Source: a virus | IMG/VR virus record: IMGVR_UViG_3300035698_026989 | Location: 1-22,886 of that record | DNA length: 22,886 bases | Direction: 5' to 3' (one strand) | In this document: piece after piece, positions 14,678 through 20,867 of the stretch | How positions within the stretch are numbered: the first letter of the stretch is position 1 | How the letters are laid out: each line of letters begins with the position of its first letter | Position numbers and translations under genes: made by a program | Notes under the pieces: model-generated | What the model saw: only the letters and a program-made list of their open reading frames with translations | Told to the model about the DNA's origin: nothing | The model's database searches: none

Positions 14678-14697
14678 TTAAAGATTAAGGAGATATT

Positions 14698-15300
14698 ATG
14701 GCATTTTTGGGTGGTTTATTTGGTGGAGGTCAACAAAGGCAGCAGCCTCAGAGTAATCTTCCAGAAGGTTTTCAACAAATACAAAAATTTGGTCCTGAAC
14801 TTCAGGGTGCGCTTAGTCAACTTCTTCAGATGAGTATGCAAGGAATACAGGAAGGTTCTGGCGGATTTAAACCGATTGCAGAACGTGCACGAACTCAATT
14901 CAAAGAACAAACAATTCCAACGATTGCTGAACGCTTTACATCAATGGGTGGTGAAGGTGGACAAAGGGGTGGTGGATTCGCACAGTCTCTTGGTCAGGCT
15001 GGAGCTGGTCTTGAAGAAGGATTAGCTGGTATGGAGAGTCAGTATGGATTACAAAGACAGGGTCAACTACAAAACTTATTGCAGATGGGTCTTACCCCGC
15101 GTACTGAAACTACTTATCAGCAACAAGAGCCTGGTTTTCTGCAGTCTTTTGGAGCACCTATGTTACAGGGCCTTGGATCGTTAGCTCCAATGTTATTATC
15201 TGGAGCTTCTGGTGGAGCTGGTGGCATATTAAGCTTGCTTATGTCTCTTTTAGGTGGTGGCCAAGATCAAGGATCTTCACAACAATCAATGGGAGTATAA
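14698..15300 (+). CDS. Gly/Gln-rich probable internal virion protein (200 aa)
   Basis: A 200-aa protein opening MAFLGGLFGGGQQRQQPQ. A helical, Gln-rich middle follows (FQQIQKFGPELQGALSQLLQMSMQ), then IAERARTQFKEQTIPTIAERFTSMG, GGGFAQSLGQAGAGLEEGLAGMESQYG and a hydrophobic Gly/Leu-rich C-terminus (about residues 155-190). I recognise the QTIPTIAERFTSMG...LGQAGxGLEEGLA pattern from hypotheticals in podovirus-like late regions. The composition, amphipathic and glycine-rich, resembles DNA-ejection proteins such as those of P22, but that assignment is inference. It is preceded by AAGGAG and followed at once by the 386-aa gene, which it probably pairs with. Confidence 0.65.
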   Translation: MAFLGGLFGGGQQRQQPQSNLPEGFQQIQKFGPELQGALSQLLQMSMQGIQEGSGGFKPIAERARTQFKEQTIPTIAERFTSMGGEGGQRGGGFAQSLGQAGAGLEEGLAGMESQYGLQRQGQLQNLLQMGLTPRTETTYQQQEPGFLQSFGAPMLQGLGSLAPMLLSGASGGAGGILSLLMSLLGGGQDQGSSQQSMGV

Positions 15301-15301
15301 G

Positions 15302-16462
15302 ATGATACAAGTATTACCAAATCGTAGATCAGTCTCTGGTGATCTTGGCGCTGGCTTAGGGTCTGGTCTTGGTTCTGGACTCCAAGCTCTTGCTCAACAG
15401 CAAATAGAAACCATGCTAGAGCAACGCAAACAACAACAAGCTTCTACCGGGCTACAAGCTCTTGGTTTTTCTCCCGAAGAATCATCACAATTAGCTCAAT
15501 TACCACCACAAGCTTTGCAAGAAATTATTAAATACAAAGCTCAAGAGCCATCTCGTCAAGCATATGCACAATCAATTTCTGAAATTCTTGGCATGCCAGC
15601 AGAAGCTGTGCCAGGTGTACCAGAACCAGGAGCCCTAGCACCAGAGATACCTGCTCCAGGTGTACCTATTCCAGGTATCGCAGAACCAGTTGAAGAAGTT
15701 GGACAAGAAGTAATAGCAAAAAAAGCTATTAAACAAGATAGAAGAAATATTCTAGCTGGTCTTACAGAAAAGCAAGCAACTGAATTAGCTAAACTTAAAC
15801 TCCAAAAAGAAGCCCTATCTACTGCAGAAAGAAAAGAATTACGTAAAGAAAATATACAACGCGAGCGAGACGTGAAAAAAGAAACGCTTCCTATATATAA
15901 AGAAGTTAAAGATGAAGCGAAAGACGCAAGAGATAATATGAAGCGGCTTAAAAGAATGAGAGAATTAGCCTTAACGGGAAAACTTGGATCTCCTCTTTTT
16001 AATTCTCTTGCAAAATCACCACTTGTAACAAAGATTTTAGATCTTGGAGCTTTAAGAACAGCTGACGCACAAGAATTTGAGAAACTAAGTTCTGAATTTG
16101 TTAAAGGCGCAAAGAGCATTTTTGGAAGTAGAATCACCGATAATGCTTTAAAGGTGTTTATGAAAATGGTTCCAACGCTTTCTCAATCTTGTGAAGGAAT
16201 GACAAGGCTTATCGACCATCTTATGGAAGCAAACGAAGCAAGTCTTATAAGAGATAGAGCAATGAGTGATATCATTAAGAAATATAAGAAGCGACCAGAA
16301 AATCTTCAACAATTGATAGAGGAAGTTACTGAACCAGAAATTAATGAATTAGCACAGAAATTTAAAGCCCGTATGGAAGATGCTAAAGAGATGTTTGCTA
16401 TGAGCGGAAAAGAAATTCCAACTGGTGCAAAATTTGCTCAAGCAATTGGTGCTACTTATTAA
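15302..16462 (+). CDS. Helical probable internal / ejection-type virion protein (386 aa)
   Basis: The ATG at 15302 has GGGAG at 15291-15295 and lies one base after the previous stop; a longer in-frame start at 15254 would overlap the upstream gene and lacks support. Order: a Gly-rich start (GDLGAGLGSGLGSGLQAL), a Gln-rich helix, a Pro/Ala-rich linker (about residues 100-130), a long charged helical region (about 140-215), and a conserved-looking part at about 260-320 with EFVKGAKSIFGSRITDNALKVF and MVPTLSQSCEGM, which recurs in phage hypotheticals. It probably travels inside the virion with the preceding gene's product. Its last 11 bases overlap the convergent minus-strand gene at 16452. Function inferred from composition and place. 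Confidence 0.7.
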   Translation: MIQVLPNRRSVSGDLGAGLGSGLGSGLQALAQQQIETMLEQRKQQQASTGLQALGFSPEESSQLAQLPPQALQEIIKYKAQEPSRQAYAQSISEILGMPAEAVPGVPEPGALAPEIPAPGVPIPGIAEPVEEVGQEVIAKKAIKQDRRNILAGLTEKQATELAKLKLQKEALSTAERKELRKENIQRERDVKKETLPIYKEVKDEAKDARDNMKRLKRMRELALTGKLGSPLFNSLAKSPLVTKILDLGALRTADAQEFEKLSSEFVKGAKSIFGSRITDNALKVFMKMVPTLSQSCEGMTRLIDHLMEANEASLIRDRAMSDIIKKYKKRPENLQQLIEEVTEPEINELAQKFKARMEDAKEMFAMSGKEIPTGAKFAQAIGATY

Positions 16463-16631
16463 GAATGTTTTCTTTAACCGCTTCTTTTACAGAAGATTTA
16501 ACAATTGAACTAAGTAACATTATTGGAATAATGATTGGTGCTAATGCTATGCATACTAAGAGTGCCAATCCTATTCCGCAGAAAAGTCCACCAAAAAGAC
16601 AGGTAAGAAAAGTTTCGATTGCTGCAAACAT
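16452..16631 (-). CDS. 59-aa membrane protein, holin-like
   Basis: Minus-strand gene with ATG at 16631 and AGGAG (complement of 16637-16641) 5 bases upstream. The sequence starts MFAAIETFLTCLFGGLFCGI, continues hydrophobic to about residue 45 (LALLVCIALAPIIIPIMLL) and ends in a short charged tail (KSSVKEAVKENILNK). One long or two short TM helices with a charged cytoplasmic tail is the shape of small holins and of phage-encoded membrane toxins or exclusion proteins; nothing more specific can be claimed. It has its own near-consensus promoter (16687-16715) and overlaps the 3' end of the convergent 386-aa gene. The opposite-strand frame at 16465-16704 is the shadow. Confidence 0.7.
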   Translation of the reverse strand: MFAAIETFLTCLFGGLFCGIGLALLVCIALAPIIIPIMLLSSIVKSSVKEAVKENILNK

Positions 16632-16686
16632 GAACGCTCCTGCGTGTTTTATTTATTATAACTTTCTATATTCTTTATCTATTAAT

Positions 16687-16715
16687 AGTATAACACTAGT
16701 ATAATACAATGTCAA
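16687..16715 (-). promoter_or_regulatory. Near-consensus sigma70 promoter of the 59-aa gene
   Basis: On the minus strand: TTGACA (complement of 16710-16715), a 17-bp spacer and TATACT (complement of 16687-16692). It gives a start near 16680, about 50 bases before the ATG at 16631. The upstream side is very AT-rich and carries the 20-bp block also found at 1539-1558. Confidence 0.8.
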
Positions 16716-16726
16716 GCAATATGTTA
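16707..16726 (-). repeat. 20-bp promoter-associated repeat, copy 2
   Basis: Read on the minus strand this is identical to 1539-1558 (TAACATATTGCTTGACATTG). It holds the -35 of the promoter for the 59-aa membrane protein. Confidence 0.9.
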
Positions 16727-16751
16727 TAATATATACTAATATAATGTGAGA

Positions 16752-17006
16752 TTAACTTACTATATACGCTAATAGTAAAGACATAATAATTAGTCCTGCA
16801 AGCAATGATAGTCGTGTATAGAGAGTTTTAAAGCTTTTACGTTTATTACGTTCTTTTTCTTTAAGCTTTGGTTTTTTCATGTGGTTGGTATAACATTCAC
16901 GATTGCAAAACTTACGATTCTTCCTGTTTTTTGTTATCACAAAAGATCTTTTACAATAGAGACATTTACGCATTTTATGCATATAACTACTACCGTCTTT
17001 TATCAT
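16752..17006 (-). CDS. Zinc-ribbon protein with C-terminal TM helix (84 aa)
   Basis: Reads, from the chosen ATG, MIKDGSSYMHKMRKCLYCKR and on. Four Cys form CX2C-X15-CX3C (CLYC, then FCNREC), a zinc ribbon. A Lys/Arg-rich linker (KKPKLKEKERNKRKS) follows, then a single hydrophobic helix at the extreme C-terminus (LSLLAGLIIMSLLLAYIV). So it is a probable tail-anchored cytoplasmic zinc-binding protein. Start uncertain: ATG 17006 has GGAGA about 9 bases upstream and overlaps the end of the regulator gene; ATGs at 16982 and 16973 are alternatives that keep both motifs. No family recognised. It probably shares a transcript with the upstream ribbon-helix-helix gene. Confidence 0.7.
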   Translation of the reverse strand: MIKDGSSYMHKMRKCLYCKRSFVITKNRKNRKFCNRECYTNHMKKPKLKEKERNKRKSFKTLYTRLSLLAGLIIMSLLLAYIVS

Positions 17007-17157
17007 TGTTAATCTTCTCCACAATAGCTTGAATGATGAACGAAGACATCGTCATTCCATATTCTGTAGAATTTATCTTGATCATTTTATGAAATTCCGA
17101 CGGCACGTTAACTACCAATCGACTGTTTTTACCTTTTTTTCCTATCTTTATGTCCAT
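16990..17157 (-). CDS. Ribbon-helix-helix (Arc/CopG-like) regulator, 55 aa
   Basis: A small DNA-binding protein: a basic start (MDIKIGKKGKNSR), a beta strand RLVVNVP, helix A (SEFHKMIKINSTEYGM), a turn, and helix B (TMSSFIIQAIVEKIN). This is the Arc/CopG fold order at the usual length; dimers use the strand to read an operator. I choose ATG 17157 over an in-frame ATG at 17250 because the extra 31 residues look non-coding and because promoter and operator signals abut 17157. There is no ribosome binding site before it; a 7-bp inverted repeat touches the start codon, so autoregulation and a leaderless mRNA are likely. Confidence 0.75.
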   Translation of the reverse strand: MDIKIGKKGKNSRLVVNVPSEFHKMIKINSTEYGMTMSSFIIQAIVEKINNDKRR

Positions 17158-17173
17158 ATGTACAAATGTACAT
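17158..17173. promoter_or_regulatory. Operator-like palindrome at the regulator start
   Basis: ATGTACA, two bases, TGTACAT: a perfect 7-bp inverted repeat adjoining the start codon (17155-17157, minus strand) and covering the likely -10. Size and position fit a binding site for the ribbon-helix-helix protein encoded right next to it. Confidence 0.7.
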
Positions 17174-17193
17174 GAAGTGAAACTCTTTGTCAA
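17165..17193 (-). promoter_or_regulatory. Promoter of the regulator gene
   Basis: On the minus strand: TTGACA (complement of 17188-17193), a 17-bp spacer and TACATT (complement of 17165-17170; 4 of 6 consensus). The start would fall at about 17158, right at the ATG, so the message would be leaderless. Confidence 0.6.
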
Positions 17194-17275
17194 GAGAAGT
17201 CTCAATGTAGTAGGATGACAGAAGAGGCGTAATTGTCGGGTAAAATTCATATGTATTTTTTATAAGGAGATTTTA

Positions 17276-20203
17276 ATGGCTGTTAGACAAACAAAAATTC
17301 AATTAGCCTATGGTATAGGTGACGATGTAATTCAAGTCCCGCCAGCACCTATTTTGGCTGAACGTGACCCAACGACAAGAGATTATGCACAGCTTGGTAC
17401 GTTTTGGGTTAATAAATCAGCTGATTCTGTATGGTGTATTACCAGTATTGTTTCAAATGTTGCAACATGGTCTACAAGTCCTGCATCTGGAGTTGGAACA
17501 TTTACATCGGTTGAAATCGATGGAGGTGATTTACACTGTATTAATGCAAGTGATATTTTAGTAGATAATGGCAATCTTACACTTACCGCAGGAAATCTAA
17601 GCGTTGGTGGCAATGTAACAATCGTTGGTGATTTAGATCTAACGGGTGACTTTGATATTACAAGTGCAGATGCTGTTTCGATAACATCAACAAAAGACGC
17701 TGCACAAGCACTTTATTTCCACGCTAACGGTGGAACATCAGAAACAATAGATATACATTCTGATCAAGGTACGGCTGTAAATTCAGTCAATGTACATTCT
17801 GATGTTGGTGGAATAACACTTACAGCAAATGGACTCGCATCTGATGATGCAATTAATCTTAGAGCTATTGCTGGTGGAATTGATCTTGATGGAGCAATGC
17901 AAGTTAATATTGCAAGTTCTGAAGATACCGCTGATGCTATTTCTATTAACGCATCTGCTGGTGGAATGGAACTTATTGCAGCTGGCGCCGCAGCTGAAGA
18001 TATTGTTATAACAAATACAGCTGGTTCGGTCATAATTACTGGTGGAGAAGTTACTACAGCTGACGCAGTAGTTATTCAAGCATCAGCTGCTGATGGTGGA
18101 GTTACTATTAAAGCTGGTTCTGCTGGTATTTTAATTGGTAACGAAGCTGATACAGCTATTATAAGCGCTGGTGATATTGCCCCAACTGCAAGTAGAACAA
18201 TTACTGTTGGTGGTGGCACAGTTGTAACAGCTGCCGTAACAGATACCATTGATATTGGTGTTGACGGTGCAACAACAAATGCTAACTCTATTAAGGTAGT
18301 AAATGTTGGCACCGGTGCTGTTACAACTGGTGAAAATAATATTAACATTGGCACAGGAACAGCAGCCTCGGGTACAAATGCAGTAAGCATTTCTACAGGA
18401 ACTGGCGGCGGAACAAAGACTGTTGATGTTGGTAACGCTGATGGCCTTACCACAATCAATATTGATGCAATTGCATTAATAAATGACAGCCTAAATGTAA
18501 ACACGAGTATTAATACTGGCACAAGTACTGGTGCAGTTGCGATTGGTAATGCTGCTGCCGGAGCACTTACTTTTGATACAGCAGCTGGTATATCTCTTGA
18601 TGGTGCTACCGCTTCTAACTTTACCGTTACGGGTGCTAGCGCAGACTTAACTCTCGCATCAACCGGTGGCTCAGTTAATATCTCTGCTACAGAAGCTGTT
18701 GCAGATGCTATTGTTATTGATGCATCTGACGCAGCTGGTGGTATTAATGTTTCGTGTGGAACAAATGGTATTACCATTGATTCAACCGCAGGATTTTCTA
18801 TTGATGGTGCTACGGCTTCAAATGTAACCGTTACGGGAGCAAGTGAAGATTTAACAGTTCTATCGACAGGTGGTTCGGTTAATATTAGCGCTACTGAGGC
18901 AGTTGGTGATGCAATAGTAATTAATGCTACTGCAGGCGGTGTTGAAATTACTGGTACAGGAGCTGCTGGTGACGATGTTGATATTGTTTCTTTAAATTCT
19001 TCAATAAAGATCATAGCGAACGAAGACGTGTCTGATGCAATAGTAATTAATGCTACTGCTGGTGGTGTCGACATTACTGCTTTAGGTGGCGCTGGCGAAG
19101 ATATTGATATATCTAATACGAATGGTTCAGTTAATATTGCTAGTGCAGAAGCCGTTGGTGATGCAATAGTTATAGATGCCTCTAACGCTATTGGCGGTGT
19201 TCAGATAAAAGCAGGTACTGGTGGAATATCTATCGGTAACGAAGCTGACACAACACCTATTGACATTGGCGACATTGCTCCTACCGCAAGTAGAACAATT
19301 ACCGTTGGTGGTGGCACAGTAGTAACCGCAGCCGTTACAGATACAATCGACATTGGTGTAGATGGCGCAACAACAAACGCTAACTCCATTAAAGTAGTTA
19401 ATGTTGGTACAGGTAATGTAGCGACTGGTGAAAACAATGTTAACATTGGCTCGGGAACAGCTGCTTCAGGTACACACGCAGTTAACGTTTCTACGGGAAC
19501 TGGTGGTGGAACTAAAACCGTTAATGTTGGTAATGCTGATGGTCTTACAACCGTTAACATTGACGCAATCACCTTAATCAATGACAGTATTAATGTTAAT
19601 ACAAGTATTAACACTGGCTCGAGTACAGGAGTTGTTGCCGTTGGTAACGCTGCTGCCGGTGCTATTACCGTTGATACAGCTGCAGGCATATCTCTCGATG
19701 GTGCCACAGCTTCTAATTTCACGGTAACTGGCGCAAGTGAAGACTTAACGCTTGCATCAACCGGTGGCTCAGTAAATATTACAGCTACTGAAGCTGCGGC
19801 AAATGCTATCGTTATCGATGCATCTGATGGCGCTGGTGGAATTGATCTTACTGCTGGAACAGGTGGAATTGATCTAGCTGCTGCTGGTATTGTAACTATG
19901 ACTCCTGCAACTGCTTCGGCAGCCGGTGTAGCAGTTACTATCAGTGCAAATGCAGGTGTTGGAACCTTTACGGGACAAACAACTGCTTCAGCTGCTTCGC
20001 AAGTGTTTACTATTACTAATACTATTTGTACTGTTGGTTCAGCTATTCTTGTATCAGCAAGTAATCTTGGTGCTAACGATGCACAAATGACGGTTACTCG
20101 AGTGACTCCAGGAGCTGGATCATTCACCGTAACATTAACTAATAATGGTGCGGCAGCCTTGAATGGTGATGTAATTATCACTTTCTGGATGATTGCAGCT
20201 TAA
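17276..20203 (+). CDS. Large repetitive tail fibre protein (975 aa)
   Basis: Fibre or adhesin of the virion. N-terminal domain about residues 1-75 (AERDPTTRDYAQLGTFWVNK, VWCITSIVSNVATW) is typical of particle-attached fibres. It is followed by a long shaft of short beta repeats rich in Gly, Ala, Thr, Asn and Asp (GGxxIxxxxxAxDAIxIxA units), suggesting a beta-helix or stacked beta-roll. The final 95 or so residues form a distinct C-terminal beta domain (VGTFTGQTTASAASQVFTITN, MTVTRVTPGAGSFTVTLTNNGAAALNG). About 275 residues are present twice, 366 residues apart. AAGGAG at 17264-17269. It stands divergent from the regulator gene. Host-receptor contact is inferred. Confidence 0.8.
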   Translation: MAVRQTKIQLAYGIGDDVIQVPPAPILAERDPTTRDYAQLGTFWVNKSADSVWCITSIVSNVATWSTSPASGVGTFTSVEIDGGDLHCINASDILVDNGNLTLTAGNLSVGGNVTIVGDLDLTGDFDITSADAVSITSTKDAAQALYFHANGGTSETIDIHSDQGTAVNSVNVHSDVGGITLTANGLASDDAINLRAIAGGIDLDGAMQVNIASSEDTADAISINASAGGMELIAAGAAAEDIVITNTAGSVIITGGEVTTADAVVIQASAADGGVTIKAGSAGILIGNEADTAIISAGDIAPTASRTITVGGGTVVTAAVTDTIDIGVDGATTNANSIKVVNVGTGAVTTGENNINIGTGTAASGTNAVSISTGTGGGTKTVDVGNADGLTTINIDAIALINDSLNVNTSINTGTSTGAVAIGNAAAGALTFDTAAGISLDGATASNFTVTGASADLTLASTGGSVNISATEAVADAIVIDASDAAGGINVSCGTNGITIDSTAGFSIDGATASNVTVTGASEDLTVLSTGGSVNISATEAVGDAIVINATAGGVEITGTGAAGDDVDIVSLNSSIKIIANEDVSDAIVINATAGGVDITALGGAGEDIDISNTNGSVNIASAEAVGDAIVIDASNAIGGVQIKAGTGGISIGNEADTTPIDIGDIAPTASRTITVGGGTVVTAAVTDTIDIGVDGATTNANSIKVVNVGTGNVATGENNVNIGSGTAASGTHAVNVSTGTGGGTKTVNVGNADGLTTVNIDAITLINDSINVNTSINTGSSTGVVAVGNAAAGAITVDTAAGISLDGATASNFTVTGASEDLTLASTGGSVNITATEAAANAIVIDASDGAGGIDLTAGTGGIDLAAAGIVTMTPATASAAGVAVTISANAGVGTFTGQTTASAASQVFTITNTICTVGSAILVSASNLGANDAQMTVTRVTPGAGSFTVTLTNNGAAALNGDVIITFWMIAA
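17920..18744 (+). repeat. Internal duplication of the 975-aa fibre, copy 1
   Basis: Aligns with 19018-19842 at a constant offset of 1098 bp (366 codons). The best-conserved part begins at GNEADT and includes TASRTITVGGGTVVTAAVTD and ATTNANSIKVVNVGTG, unchanged between copies. Many third codon positions differ, so the protein, not the DNA, is conserved. The edges are approximate because the outer parts are diverged. Confidence 0.8.
19018..19842 (+). repeat. Internal duplication of the 975-aa fibre, copy 2
   Basis: Partner of 17920-18744. Between the copies, a shorter 204-bp step repeats the unit starting DGATASN, which occurs at 18599 and 18803 and again at 19697. Confidence 0.8.
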
Positions 20204-20215
20204 TTATAGTTTAAT

Positions 20216-20241
20216 TGTGGGTGCTCTTATGGGCACCCACA
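20216..20241 (+). terminator. GC-rich hairpin after the large fibre gene
   Basis: TGTGGGTGC (20216-20224) pairs perfectly with GCACCCACA (20233-20241), 9 bp with an 8-base loop. No T-run follows on either strand, so termination would be weak; mRNA 3'-end protection is an alternative. Confidence 0.5.
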
Positions 20242-20262
20242 CAACAATAGGTAGGAAAATTT

Positions 20263-20497
20263 ATGGAATTATTACCACGTATATCGGCAAAAATTGTTAA
20301 TACTGACGAAGCTGGATTGGAAAGAATATATGAATTTACGTTTCCAAATGGATCTCCTGCTTCTGAAATTTTACAATCACTTGCGGATATTCATAAAACA
20401 ATACCTTGAAACGGCTAAAGAAAATGAAGCAAAAGCTGCTGAAGAAGTTGAAAGCGTTGTTGTAGAAGATAAAGACGCTGATATAGAAGCAGAGTAA
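20263..20497 (+). pseudogene. Small gene split by a 1-nt frameshift (or programmed shift)
   Basis: From ATG 20263 (GGAAAA upstream) the frame reads MELLPRISAKIVNTDEAGLE, then YEFTFPNGSPASEILQSLADIHK, and stops at TGA 20407-20409 after 48 residues. The +1 frame across the same place stays open and continues QYLETAKENEAKAAEEVES to a Glu/Asp-rich end at TAA 20495-20497. Removing one A from AAAA at 20395-20398 joins the two into a smooth helix (LADIHK then QYLETAKENE). So either the gene carries a 1-nt insertion, the read is wrong, or a programmed shift near CCT TGA makes the long form. It lies between two virion-type genes. Function unknown; the acidic helical tail suggests a minor structural or chaperone-like role. 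Confidence 0.65.
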
Positions 20498-20525
20498 TAA
20501 CATTCTTAAAAAAAAGGAATAGGTT

Positions 20526-20867
20526 ATGGCTGCAAGTCTAGATATGCGCATAGAAGAAATCAGAACGCTCGCCGCAGCTTCAGTTGGCGCTGCCTATACA
20601 AATATAGGAACACAACTTAATAAACCAACTCGTTTATTAATTATTCAGAACGAAACGAATGCTCCAGTAATGATTTCATTTGCAGGTGGAGCTGATCACA
20701 TACAAATGAAATCCGGTCTGCAAATTGTTCTTGATGTGTGTACAAACGAAGTTGATAGTGAAGGTTTCTTTATATCAAAAGGAACTCAACTACAGGCTAA
20801 ATACACCGTTGGAGCTCCTACTACTGGATCGGTAAATATTACTGCCATGTATGCAAGGGGGTCATAA
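20526..20867 (+). CDS. Small virion-type hypothetical (113 aa)
   Basis: A 113-aa protein with an N-terminal part LDMRIEEIRTLAAASVGAAY followed by a beta-rich body: TRLLIIQNETNAPVMISFAGG, HIQMKSGLQIVLDVCTNE, GFFISKGTQLQAKY and GSVNITAMYARG. The compact beta-sandwich-like layout is common in minor virion proteins encoded beside fibre genes. I do not recognise a specific family. AAGGA at 20514-20518. Its TAA stop overlaps the ATG of the next fibre gene by one base (TAATG), so the two are probably coupled in translation, which suggests the products belong to one appendage. Confidence 0.65.
   Translation: MAASLDMRIEEIRTLAAASVGAAYTNIGTQLNKPTRLLIIQNETNAPVMISFAGGADHIQMKSGLQIVLDVCTNEVDSEGFFISKGTQLQAKYTVGAPTTGSVNITAMYARGS

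Noticed and set aside
16465-16704. Plus-strand 79-codon frame
   Set aside because: No ribosome binding site; it lies opposite the 59-aa minus-strand gene, which has AGGAG, a promoter and a sensible membrane-protein translation.
17158-17250. N-terminal extension of the regulator to an ATG at 17250
   Set aside because: No binding site, unlikely composition, and it would run through the promoter and palindrome; the fold begins after 17157.
18076-20181. Two minus-strand frames of more than 320 codons opposite the large fibre
   Set aside because: Low-complexity Ala/Val/Pro/Thr translations that mirror the repeat codons of the real plus-strand gene; no binding sites and they duplicate with the repeat.
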